The position numbers were made by a program, and so were the translations under genes. 64,000 nucleotides of DNA from Cryptomeria japonica (lineage: Eukaryota; Streptophyta; Pinopsida; Cupressales; Cupressaceae): the NCBI RefSeq assembly GCF_030272615.1, contig NC_081409.1, positions 247,598,502 through 247,662,501 of the forward strand. The letters run 5' to 3'. Positions 35,660-46,247 of the stretch are shown here, in pieces (the first letter of the stretch is position 1; each line of letters starts with the position of its first letter). The notes under the pieces were generated by a model, which saw nothing but the letters and a program-made list of their open reading frames with translations, was not told where the DNA came from and ran no database searches.

Positions 35660-37295
35660 CTCTTCAGCATATCCTAATATCAAAAATACAAAAAAATCAT
35701 AAAAGTATAAAAAATCGTTACTTGGTGAAAACCTAGAAAACAGGTCTTGTGACACAAAAATAAAATAAAATTGAAAAATAAAAATAAAAAAATTGAAAAA
35801 AAAAAAAAAGTAAAGAGAAATAATTTCGTCCAATGGTGAAAACCACTTTGGTGGTGCCCTGGGCAAGTACCATGATGAAAACTGGGTCGTGGGCACCATG
35901 TTTAGAGACATTGCTCCTCCCTCCTTCAGGATTCCATTTCATCCTTTCACTTTGCACACACTCACCACCTTTCCATTCATAATAAATCAGCTCCCATCTA
36001 TGGCTACGAAAAATCCTACGTCTAGTGATGGGAGTGGAACTAAGAGCATCATATGTTTCGAGGAGTATAGTTTCTTCCAGTTTTCTTCAGCCTATCCGTG
36101 CACAATCTGTAATAACAGAAACACTTGCATCATAGATCCCCAATAAATTTCCTCTTTCTTCGCAATAAAGTATCAGTTTCATGGATTCAGTTAGTTTCAA
36201 ATGAGACACAGTAGCAACAATGGGCTTCAACAAATAAAATCTTTCAACAAACTCAGATAACATTATGGTTCAGTGCTATCTATCCTTTTGTGAACGAAAA
36301 CATTGTGACCACAATCAAATAGACTTACACAAGTGACAAGAGACACTAAACTTGAGGACTACCATGGATGGTGGTGTCGAGTCTTGATTTTATTTTATTT
36401 TATCTTTTTGGTGACATGTCTTTTAGCTTTTCCAGGATGTCTCTGACTAGATATTTTATCTCCAAGATGTCTTTGACTAGAAAGGAAAGGGTGGGGTATC
36501 ATCACCTATTTTTCTTTGCTATCTGTGGATTGTCTCTTAGTAATGCTATGACTTGTCCAAGGATATGAGGACATTGTCTGTCTAGTGTGAACTGGGGCAT
36601 TCCTTGTTTGCGACTGTTTGATCTCCATGTAAATGGGTACAAATGACTTTCAGGGTCGAACATATGCCTCGATTGTCATAACCTATTTCCAATAATAAAT
36701 CTCAATAATGATAATAGCACAAGAATCTCTTTCACTTCCATATCTTCTACCTTCCATCCCTCTTTCTTGATTGAGCTTCATCATCCTTGACTCTATTTAG
36801 TCCATTATCGCATGACTGAGTATAACGACACGCCAAAAACATTTGCATTTCATATAATTTGCACCTGCACTACCACATATTAGCATTTCATACATACATA
36901 TAGATATCACAATTGCATCACATCTTGCACACAACACATGTTAGCACATTTTACATTCTCATCATGTAAATAATTATTTGCACTATCATATTCATCAGCA
37001 TTTCATACATTCACATTTGCATATACATAACATATAAAACATAAAAGAACAAAAATATTGAATTTCATCATATACATATTTGCATCCATATCATAAGCAT
37101 TACATAGAAACATGCATTACATAGAAGAAGCATCACATAGGTACACATGCATATAGCTTCCGCAAGGATAAATCATCTCATATATATCAAAATCATAAGT
37201 GTCATGATATGATGATGTCAAATCTCATATGGCTACAATCACCCGAAGGTGTCTACATCATCATGCAAAATGGTACAAATCTCATAGGGAGCCCT
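35660..37295. other. Non-coding stretch downstream of gypsy pol
   Basis: Contains a GC-richer word pair (GGTGGTGCCCTGGGCAAGTA and GGTCGTGGGCACCATG, 35,850-35,900). A low-complexity block near 36,830-37,160 repeats GCATTTCATACAT and CATATACATA. No gene is seen; it may be the 3' region or LTR of the gypsy element. Confidence 0.45.
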
Positions 37296-37298
37296 CTA

Positions 37299-37880
37299 AG
37301 GATATGATGAACTCCCTCCCTCAGAGAAAGCTAACCTTGATAGATTCTGAGCCCTGGAAGTCCCCGTCATAGGATCATCTCTCATGCCCCCTCTATCTGG
37401 TGGTGGTGGAGGACCTATGACCTCACCACTAGACTCATGTTTCTTGTCTCTCCCTCTAGTGGTCATCGTAGTCCGTGATGGTCTCCGGAAGCTCCTAGCC
37501 CACTGATTTGGTGGCACCAATCCATAGTACAGGTATCTCCAGTAGGCTATCTCCTCCCCTACCCACAGAATGTAGGCGTATCGGGATCTTGTGTCCTCTA
37601 TTGCCTACCTCCCTGCCCTCAGTGCTATCTCAGCCTTTGTGTAGCACCGAATAGCCTGATCTCTCTCCCACTCAATGTCCCTCAGCTATCTCCTGAGCCT
37701 AGCTGCATCTCTCTCTAGATCTTGGATCTCATTTGCCTATCCTTGGCAGATATCCCTCAAGGATAGTAGCTCATCCTCCTCCTCCCCTCTCCCCTCACCC
37801 TATGCCTGTGCCTGCTCCTGCTCCTGCTCCTATCCTTGTACCTATTTGGGAACCTATGCTACTGGCACCTGTAATGAAAA
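37299..37880 (-). pseudogene. Antisense coiled-coil ORF beside gypsy pol
   Basis: The minus-strand frame reads a Gln/Glu low-complexity run (EQEQEQAQA), an acidic GRGEEEDELLSLRDIC, a charged heptad-like segment (ANEIQDLERDAARLRR, LRDIEWERDQAIRCYTKAEI) and ILWVGEEIAYWRYLYYGLVP. It ends in a Pro/Gly-rich basic tail (GEVIGPPPPPDRGG) and a stop at 37,299. At least six in-frame TAG codons sit where Gln fits. The frame faces the gypsy pol fragment. Antisense extra ORFs downstream of pol are known in some large plant gypsy lineages (Tat/Ogre/Grande group). The C-terminal pattern resembles tails of plant-mobile-domain-like retroelement proteins (inference). Confidence 0.5.
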
Positions 37881-38104
37881 TCCACCCCTACCCCTCACTA
37901 CATGCACCTATCTCTCCTCTCCTCCATCTCTCCTGACTTTTAGATTTTTCTTTTCAAAGCTTGTTTTTTGATCCCCAATAAGTAAGGTCTTTTGTAATAC
38001 TTATTGATAGCTTTCTTAGATTGATGCTAGTCTGACCTATCCTATTCACTATCAACTAGGTCTATTCTAGCCCATGAAATCAACTAAAATTATAGCTTGC
38101 TTTC

Positions 38105-38545
38105 AACTCTGTCCTTTTAATTCAGATGCTCCCTTGGCTAACTTATCTACCAATTCATTCCCCTCTCTATAAATATGACTAATTTTGATATCTTCAAATT
38201 TACCTATCAATTCCTTGATCTGATATAATCATCCCGCTAGCATATAATTAGGTGTTTGATTTGTTTGAATGGAAGTAGTCACTATCATTGAGTCACCTTC
38301 TAGATGAATTTTCTTGGCACCAATCTTCATCCCCATCTACAATCCAAGAAGTTCCTCTCTAAATTCCACCATGTTATTAGTAGTTTACTTAAAGGTCATT
38401 GAATTTCAAGCAATATCATTAGTCATTTTCATCTCTAACAACACATCCCATTCCTCCTTAGCCTAGATTGGCTTTTGCAGCCCCATAAAAAATTATTTAG
38501 ATCCAACCATTTTCAAGAGCCTTCCATTTGACATATTTCTTGAAA
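38105..38545 (-). pseudogene. LINE RNase H fragment
   Basis: The minus-strand frame reads YGAAKANLG, VEFREELLGL, KKIHLEGDSMIVTTSIQ, then ISHIYREGNELVDKLAKGA, i.e. the Asp, Glu, Asp and His-Asp blocks of plant-type RNase H1 found at the ends of LINE ORF2. Several stops are present. Nothing else of the LINE can be recognised nearby. Confidence 0.8.
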
Positions 38546-38559
38546 GGAGATGGGTGATT

Positions 38560-39100
38560 ACCAGTCGTGCCCTATTAACAAGGGTTTCATTCATTAAACT
38601 TTAATAAAAGTAGCATTTGTATGGGGAGTGCCTACAATAAGAGGCCGATAGGTGTGATTGTAAAGGCATTATAGCATTAGAAGCAATTAAAGTAACTATT
38701 GCAAGGATTTAGACTTATAGAAAAGTGCTTTGACTTTGTAGAAGCATCATAATGAAAGAAAGCAATTGAAGGAAAATATGAGTAATCTTTATAGATATGA
38801 AGAATTGTGATTGTACATGACCCAACTAATGTTTATAGTTGTTCCCAAAATATGAAGTGTACCACCCACCATCCCCATGTTGTTGAATGTAGCATGTTGT
38901 ATAGTATGAAAGTGCCATTAAAAGTAGTTATTACAAATGGTTTGTATTTTAGACTATATAAATTCTAACCAGTACTATTTGTTGCACCCAGAAAAGTTTT
39001 GTTATCCACCCTCCAACCCATATACAACCATTTGATGTATATATTTGCAATGTATATAACTAACGTCATGTTAAACCTATGAGAAATAAAAATGTATTAG
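38560..39100. other. No gene seen
   Basis: AT-rich sequence between the LINE fragment and the 3' part of the Helitron. Confidence 0.5.
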
Positions 39101-39345
39101 GAAATTATAAATGTGTGATAGGATTTGTAGATTGAAAATAATATGAAAGGAAGGTACTTACAATAGATGTTGATGTTGTATTGTCTGTATGTGTTTTCTT
39201 TTTTTTGTAGGCTGATTCGTTGCCTGCCACTGCATACCTATGAGAAATAACATTGTATTACAAAACTTGAAGCGTATTAAATTATTCAAAGCGTACAAAT
39301 TTGCAGATTGAAAATAACTAGAAAGGATGGTACTTAGAACTGTTA
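39070..39345. repeat. Imperfect direct duplication resembling a repeated intron
   Basis: ACCTATGAGAAATAA ... GATTGAAAATAA ... GGTACTTA occurs at 39,077-39,160 and 39,236-39,335. On the minus strand each runs from a (G/C)TAAGTACC donor-like start to a TTTCTCATAG acceptor-like end, so it may be an intron copied together with its neighbour. Confidence 0.5.
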
Positions 39346-39899
39346 ATAGTATGGGTAAACTTTTCTGGTGGTTTTGAAATCTGCAAAGAAGATGGATAGT
39401 ACAAATAGAAATTAGCATCATTGACTGTAAAGGATAGAGAGATTGGGATACCCTTGTAGGTTGTGTCATTTAAAATGATATCTTATTTGATGCTCTGCAA
39501 GTAGAAGACAAGAGAAGTTTAGTAACCATTAGAAGAAGGGTAATTTGAAGGAAGGAAAATAGTATGAAAAGATAGTGGATGGGATTTGTGAATCTACATT
39601 GTTCAATAAATGTGAACAACAGTTAAAAATGCTTGTTGAGATGTAATCATTTACATTTCTCATTGATCCTGCAAGACACAAGTGTTATAATGCATTGAAA
39701 TGAATGAAAGAAGATATATGGAATGTAAAATCACATGGACGTTGTGTTTGTAGTACCTGTATTTTATTTTATTTTTAAGTAATTTTCTTTTGTGATCTGA
39801 GAAAGCTTTAGCAAATGAGCTTCTTCATTCTTTGTTAAAATGGTCAATGCACCACCTTCCAATTTTGAGTACCTCTGGTAGGTGAAAGGCAGGTGAATC

Positions 39900-40958
39900 C
39901 ATAGGTGGTGAATTGATTTTACTCAAGTAAGTGTTGTAAATGTAAGACCGTGTTTCTCTATTTTGCCAATGTCAATTGTTGCAAAGTCTAGTGTCAGAAC
40001 TTTTGATTTGTGAATAGTAATACCCCATGCCATCGTTAAGGGAATCTGTGTGTGGTTTCCTCTAGTAATTGGTGGAATGGAAACATGTTTTGGATTTACA
40101 TGATCCCATGGTGGGCTAGTGTAATGTTGGAAGAGGACCACCACGTATTTTGGCAGATCTAGTGGTTTAGAACCTGCATCGTAGACAATCTTTTTGATTT
40201 GACCTAGAGCACCATTCACAAGGCCAACTTTTATCCATAAATTTACAATGAGCATGACTTCCTAGTCTATAGAAAGAAGAATTTCAAATGAGATTTGCTC
40301 ATCTTGGTGTGTTTTTTTTTTTTTGCGATGTGCAATGATTGTTGTTGCATGAGTGTAATTTCTTTAACATCTTAATGTTGTGCGCATTTGAAGTTGCATT
40401 GGTTGCAAACAATTTTTTTTTGCTAGTCAAAGTGGTTATTTTGATCAAGTGTTAAAGCATGGGTTGACTGCATCTATAGACTTTCCCAGTCTGTTTACAA
40501 TGGTGTTGTGTTGCGTACATTAAGAAAAATCTCACGAAAGTGCATTTGTGAGGGGCATGTACCTTGTTGTCTAAAAGAAACATCCAAGGTGACAACATCA
40601 TTGAAGGAGTGCCATAAAGTGAGTGTTGTTGAGTGGGATGCATACAATGGTTTGTCCATAACTGGAGGTAGTTGTGCAAGATCACTACCCAGGATAACTA
40701 AGAGTGTTGCAAATGGTTCGTTTTGTTTGGTGGGAAATGCTTGTCGCATTCTGTTATCAAGCTTGATGACTAATTGAGGACCAACAAAGCTCATTTTTAT
40801 CAATCAAAATGTAGCGTAAATGTTTGCATTGCTCTTGAAACATTAACAATGAATGGCCTGTTAAAGGTTTGTATTCTTGAATAGGTATATAGAGGGCAGC
40901 ATGGATTGTGATAGCCTGAATATTATATGTAGATACACCTATTGGTGCTAGTACAAGC
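39900..40958 (-). pseudogene. Helitron Pif1-like helicase, C-terminal half
   Basis: Minus strand: LVLAPIGVSTYNIQAITIHA, YILIDKNEMSFVGPQL (Walker B-like), PFATLLVILGSDLAQLPPV, later GLVNGALGQIKKIVYD and MAWGITIHKSKVLTLDFATI. These are the ordered motifs of Pif1-family helicases in Helitrons (GD-x-QLPPV, NG-x-x-G, W-x-x-TIHK). Residues are altered in places, for example GSDLAQLPPV for GDFRQLPPV and HKSKVLTL for HKSQGLTL. Stops and a frame change separate 40,255 from 40,495. The reading continues in frame from 60,785 once the insertion is ignored. Confidence 0.88.
40954..40958. other. Target duplication CAAGC, left copy
   Basis: CAAGC here and at 60,785-60,789 flank the insertion in the Helitron helicase. 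One copy is exactly what is needed to keep the helicase frame. Confidence 0.88.
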
Positions 40959-41479
40959 TGTTGGTGCCTAAAACCACAGATTGGAAAACTTAAGGGTTTG
41001 TCAAATCCTCAACTAATCCAACTAGCCTTGGCCAATGAATAGAGATGGTTGAAGACCAAATCCCTGTTAGGATTCCCAAAGATACTGAGAGAGGGGGGGG
41101 GGATGAATCAGTATCTAACCAGTTAAAAGATTTTCTGACCTTATTAAATATTTTGCATTCCAAAACAATGTACTGGTAAACAAGAATCAATGCAGTAAAT
41201 ATGAACAATAAACACAATATAGAAAGCACACTATAACACAAGATTTTTGGCGAGGAAACCCGATGTGGGAAAAACGTCGGTGGGATTTGTGATCCACAAT
41301 ATTCACTCACTAGCCAATGAATGGATATTACTTACAATATTGTGCCTGCACATGCAGGAAGGCCAACTGCCTAGAGCTCACTACTCAAATACAAAAGGAA
41401 GTCTCACTAACTTACAAAATGGATTATGAGAATGCAATATGATGTACTTCTACAAAAAGCATCTGCTATGCTAGGTTCA

Positions 41480-42920
41480 TGTTGGATATCATTGGCATAT
41501 GATGAAATGACATGTTGATATGATGATAATGTATGTTGTCATTGATGTCAAATAAGTGTAAGTGGATTGATTTGTAGATTGGAAGAAGTTGGTGAAGCGG
41601 TATGAAAAGGCATGAGCAGATTCAGTGAACCGGTGTCGGGTTTTCACTAAGTATGATTATCAGTTGGTAGTCTCAGCTCTATGGTTATCGGTTTGGTGAT
41701 CCAGTTTGTGCGATGAACCAATCATACTCTATGATGAGTTAGCTAAGAGATGTGATCGAGATGCCATGTTAGCTTTGTACGCATGAAGGATTGAGGCATA
41801 AGAAGATCGACTACATTTGAAGTCTACCTCGGGAATGATCATTCTTCTTAGTGGCATGAGAAGAGAGCGTGAAGGGTTACTAATTCCCATATGCGGTGAT
41901 GAATGAATGATGTAGATTGTCTTGTGATCTGTTCGAAAATGTAATTGTTCTATGCAATATGTTTGGACGGTCAGGATTGGACCGCCTATGTTATAAACCT
42001 AAGATTCTTAGGGTTTAGGGTTTACGTTACCAACCTATTAGTTGCCTATAAGGTTGATGATGTTTGTTATTGAAAAGTTGTTGGCAAATGTTGTGTGTAT
42101 GTATCCGAGTGAAGAGATACTTGATACTTGCTAGACCAGTAAGAGGGAAACTATAGAGTGTGATTGCAAAGTAGAGGATATGAAAAAGATTTGCCTTGGC
42201 ATGTAGTGTTGTTATCAGATCATAATTTTTCCTATTGCCTTCTAATCATTTCAATAGATGGAAAATCCCTTTACTAGATAGCTTTAACAGGCTTATTGTA
42301 AAACCTGTAACTAGGTGACTCAAGATCATTGAGTTCTTTAAATCCTCTAGCGAGGTAACCTTCAACAGGGTTTCAACCTTTAATAGGGTATATAGCCTTC
42401 CCTTAACCAGGTGATCTCTAACAGGATTGGTTCCTAGCAGAACCTTTTTGTAAAGTCTATAACCAAACTAGGCTCCTAACAGGGCAAGCTTCAAAAGAGT
42501 TCAAAACAAGCTTGTGGGTATTCATCCCCACCATGGTTTTTCCCATTTGTGTTTCCACGTGAAAAATTTGTGTGTTATGTGTTATGCACTTTTTCATGTG
42601 ATGTTTATGAAGTATTTGGTTGAAAGATTATGCATGTAGGGTTAATAGGTTATGGTATTTTTAGTATACCACATACATATGTTTATGGGTTAAGTTGATG
42701 TTGCATAATTGATTGTATTTGAAGTATTCAGACCTATTAGTTTATGGTGTCTAGTGTCTTACTGTGTTTAACCAGTAGCGCCATGGTTAATTTCAGTAAT
42801 GGTGATAACCAGTTGGTTTTTCTTTAACTAGATAAGTTGTTAAGAGAGTTTTTACTTGTACTATTTCACCCCCCCCTCTCAGTACTAGTTGGGGTATCTA
42901 TTATTCATCATCATTCATCA
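41480..42920 (+). repeat. 5' LTR of the SIRE-like copia (1,441 bp)
   Basis: Starts TGTTGGATATCATTGG and ends TCATCA. TATAAA at 41,992-41,997 is followed 11 bp later by TTAGGGTTTAGGGTTTA (42,008-42,024), a plant telomere-like box of a kind bound by telo-box factors in promoters (family knowledge). The CCCCCCCCTCTC run lies about 45 bp before the end. Confidence 0.92.
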
Positions 42921-42922
42921 AT

Positions 42923-42934
42923 TGGTATCAGAGC
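42923..42934 (+). promoter_or_regulatory. Primer-binding site (initiator tRNA-Met)
   Basis: TGGTATCAGAGC, two bases after the 5' LTR end: perfect complement to the 3' end of plant initiator tRNA-Met. Confidence 0.95.
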
Positions 42935-42991
42935 ACCTCGAGGTCCTCACTGATATAAGCTTAACCGCTTGAGGTAAAAGATCCTACTGTA

Positions 42992-43930
42992 ATGATAAAG
43001 AGGGAAGGTCCTAAGTTCAATAGAGATAACTTTAAGATATGGAAGGACAGAATGAAGATTTACATCAAGAGTATGGGTGCTCAACACTGGAGCTATGTTG
43101 AGAATGCATTTGTGACTCCCACTGTCACTTTGGTTGATGATCAAAAGAGAGAAATCCAGGAAAATGGGCAAGTCATGGAAGCCCTTATTAGTAGGTTGTC
43201 AGATATTGAGTTTATTGATGTTCAAGACAAGGACACACCTAAGGATGCATGGGATACACTAGAAAACATCTATGGTGGTGATGAGCATGTAAAGCAAGCT
43301 AAGGAAGAAAGCCTTAGAGGCAAATTTGAGGATATGAGGATGGTTGAAGGTGAAACCATTCAGCAGTATGGCATTAGGATTAAGATTATGGTTGGTGATA
43401 TCAAAAGCACTGGTGGAACTATTGATAATACCACTATTGTTAGTAAAGTCCTTAGATCATTATTACCAATCTATGCAATCAAAGTTGCTGCTATCCAAGA
43501 ACTGAGGCCTTTTGATAAGACCAAGGTATCCTTAGATTCTATTATTGCAAAATTAAATACATATGAGTTGAATAGCTATGATGGTAGTGTTTAGAAGACA
43601 AAGTCAACCTTTAAAGCATCTATTGTACCATCCAGAAAAGGAAAAGAAACTAGTACCAGTTATGAATCGAGACAATGCAGAGATATGGATGATGAAGAGA
43701 TTCTGATGGAGTTCAAAGCTCTTCTTGTTAAAAGACTTCCGAAGGGAACCGGAAAATATAAAGGTAAACTTCCTTTGAAATGTTTTTCCTACAATAAGAT
43801 AGGACATATAGCTGTAAATTGCCCTAACAATGACAATAAGGATAAACCAGAGAGGTTTAGAAAGTATAAAGGAGGAAATAGAAGAAATTGTCTAGTTGTT
43901 GTGGATGAAGGTGTCACTGATGAATAATTA
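42992..43930 (+). pseudogene. Copia gag (UBN2-type) with damaged zinc knuckle
   Basis: The ATG at 42,992 begins MIKREGPKFNRDNFKIWKDR, a typical copia gag start (FNGxNFxxWKxRM). The central part has KDAWDTLENIYGG, EESLRGKFEDMRMVEGETIQ and VSKVLRSLLPIYAIKVAAI, as in the UBN2 family. A TAG at 43,592 ends the first block. The same frame continues to a CCHC knuckle, CFSYNKIGHIAVNC (near 43,780), in which the second Cys is Tyr; zinc binding would fail. Gag would package the element RNA in virus-like particles in the cytoplasm. Confidence 0.88.
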
Positions 43931-43951
43931 GAAGATGAAGAAAATGAAGAC

Positions 43952-44330
43952 ATGGTGTTTGTAGTAGTAATGGAAGAAGTGTCTGACAAGAAAGCTCTTG
44001 TCTCTCACATTGACAACTCTAATGAGTGGATAATTGATAGTGGTTGTTCTCACCATATGACTGGTGATCAGAGAAAATTTATGTCTCTAGAGGAATACGA
44101 TGGAGGTGTTGTCAGACTTGGCAATGATGCACCATGCTTGGTAAAAGGTAAAGGATCCATCACACTGAATGGAAAGAGCAGTGCAGATGATGTCTATTGG
44201 GTAGAAGGTCTTAAGCATAACCTGTTGAGTGTTGCTCAGTTGAATGACAAAGGATTAATTCTGAAATTCAAAGGTGGAATTTGCAGTATAATTGGGAAGA
44301 GTGGTGAAGTTATTGCGACTGGTAAGTAGA
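43952..44330 (+). pseudogene. Copia protease
   Basis: WIIDSGCSHHMTGD (near 44,030) is the copia aspartic protease active site (DSG). YDGGVVRLGNDAPCLVKGKG and DDVYWVEGLKHNLLSVAQL follow, the usual flap and C-terminal part. The block ends at a TAG (44,327) before the integrase zinc domain. It would cleave the Gag-Pol polyprotein. Confidence 0.88.
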
Positions 44331-45160
44331 CCAGAGGTAACTTTTTTTAGTTGAATGCCAATATAAGTCAATGTCTAATGGATAAGTTTGATGATAGTTG
44401 GATATGGCATAGGAGACTCTATCATATGAACTTTGACAAAATTGTTAAAGCTGGTAAGATCAAGGTGGTAAGAGAATTACCGTTGCTGGAAAAACCTTAG
44501 AATTCTTTGTGCAGAGAATGTCAACTTGGGAAGATGTCTTCCTCAACTTTTAAAGGTAAGTCTTTCTGAGCAGAAAATTTACTTGATCTTGTGCATACTG
44601 ATTTGTGTGGTCCTATGAAAACTAGAAGTATTCAGGGAGATAGGCATTTTATGATTCTTACTGATGACTGCTCAAGAATGATTTGAGTCACATTCTTGAA
44701 AGACAAATGCCTGAGAACTGATCAAGGAGGAGAATTCACTTCTGATGAATTCAATAAGTACTGTGAATATAATGGTATCAGGAGACAGTTGTCTGCCCCA
44801 AGGAAACCACAACAAAATGGCATAGCAGAAAGAAATAATAGGACTATAGTTGAAGTGGCTAGAACAATGATGATCCAAGGAAAGGTAGCTCACACTTTTT
44901 GGAGAGAAGCAGTGAGCACTGTAGTCTATTCTATGAACCAGGTACTCATCAAGAAAGGCAAAGATAAAACCCCTTATGAGTATTGGACCGAGAAAATTTC
45001 CACTGTGAGTTACTTTAAAGTGTCTGGTAGTAAGTGCTATATCAAGAGAGGTGAGCATTTGAGAAAATTTGATGCAAAATGTGATGAAGGAATATTTTTG
45101 GGATATTCCACTAAGAGAAAATCTCTCAAGTATTACAACAATAGAACTTAGAAAATTGTT
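44331..45160 (+). pseudogene. Copia integrase with an internal deletion
   Basis: The zinc domain reads WHRRLYHMNFDKI, then CRECQLGK. The catalytic core has LVHTDLCGPMKT (first Asp) and MILTDDCSRMI, then after VTFLKD jumps straight to KCLRTDQGGEF (second Asp) and QQNGIAERNNRT (Glu). About 50 residues normally lie between FLK and KCLRTD, so an in-gene deletion at about 44,700 has removed part of the core. Stops precede the deletion (near 44,500, 44,570 and 44,685). FGYxxxxK-type C-terminal residues (GIFLGYSTKRKSLKYY) remain. Confidence 0.88.
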
Positions 45161-45624
45161 GAAAGTATCAATGCTAGGGTTGATGAATCCCCTAAGGAAA
45201 CTAAGGTAATATGTAACGAACAAGTAGAAGACAAACCAGGTATAGCCTTCTGGGAACCGGTTAAGAAAGAAACTTGTAAAGATCTTAGTGTTCCTATACC
45301 GATAGAAGCCATAGTAAGAGAAGAAGAAGAAGAGGTTAGTGAAGAAAAAGAAGAAAAGCTAGCAGATCAGGCTAGAGTCATTCCCAGATATGTGAAGCTA
45401 CACCATGATCCAAAGAAAGTCATAGGAGATAAAGATGTAGGGATACTCACAAGAAGAAAAGTGAAGGAGAACTTCTGCATGATTTCTAAATTTGAACCGA
45501 AGACTTCTTGAGAAGCTCTTACAGATGAAGACTGGATTAAAGAAATGGAAGAGGAGCTAGATCAGATAGAAAAGAATGCAACATGGTCTTTGGTGCCCAG
45601 ACTTGAACATAAAAATGTCATAGG
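45161..45624 (+). pseudogene. Copia pol linker and RT start (5' of the nested element)
   Basis: A Glu/Lys-rich linker (REEEEEVSEEKEEKL) leads into the RT start: DEDWIKEMEEELDQIEKNAT, WSLVPRLEHKNVIG. It is cut at 45,624 by the second copia and resumes at 51,966 with TKWVFKNKLNEE, giving the expected NVIGTKWVFKNK order in frame. Confidence 0.9.
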
Positions 45625-45978
45625 TGTTGATATGTGGCAATTGATCAGCAAAGTACTGTACACTCAGCACATATCCTCGCTTGGTTGATGAAAATTGACA
45701 TTGTAATAAAACCCTAAAAAGGCTGACTTTGTTTGTTGCCCTAAAAATGCATGTTATAAGCGGCTAGGATACTTAAGGCATTGTAAGGTTGATGTATTTT
45801 TTTTTCTAGATAATAAGAAAGATTGGACAGTTGTGTATGGTGGATGTAACCCATTATGGGTGAATCACATTAAATCGCTGTGTTATCTGTGTCGTGTTTT
45901 ATTTCTTTATCTTTTGTATTTAAATCTACATATAATTGTTAGTTCATATTTGCTTCGGATCTGCTAGCAACCCTAACA
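45625..45978 (+). repeat. 5' LTR of the Tork-like copia (354 bp)
   Basis: TGTTGATATGTGG to ACCCTAACA, followed two bases later by the primer-binding site. The partner is 51,625-51,960, where the first bases have changed to TTTTGATATG. Confidence 0.92.
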
Positions 45979-45980
45979 AT

Positions 45981-45992
45981 TGGTATCAGAGC
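45981..45992 (+). promoter_or_regulatory. Primer-binding site (initiator tRNA-Met)
   Basis: TGGTATCAGAGC directly after the 5' LTR. Confidence 0.95.
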
Positions 45993-46038
45993 GAGGTTTT
46001 CTGTAAACTAGCAGGACTTTCAGATTTGAGTGGGAGCA

Positions 46039-46247
46039 ATGGAGGATTCCAAATTCAAGGTCAAAAATTTTAACAACCAAAATTATTAATTATGGAAAAT
46101 GCAGATGGAGGATTACCTATATCAAAAGGATTTGTGGCAGCCGTTGGAAGGAAATGCAAAGAAAGCGACCATAATGTTAGATGAAGAGCGGGACATTTTA
46201 GATAGAAAGGCACTGGGATCCATTTGATTGTGCCTTGCACCATTTAT
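46039..46247 (+). pseudogene. Copia gag, N-terminal part
   Basis: The ATG at 46,039 gives MEDSKFKVKNFNNQNY, then (after a stop) LWKMQMEDYLYQKDLWQPLE and LCLAPF. This is a standard Tnt1-like gag start. It is cut by a solo LTR and resumes at 47,777 as IAFNITQ; the joint is in frame. Confidence 0.88.
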
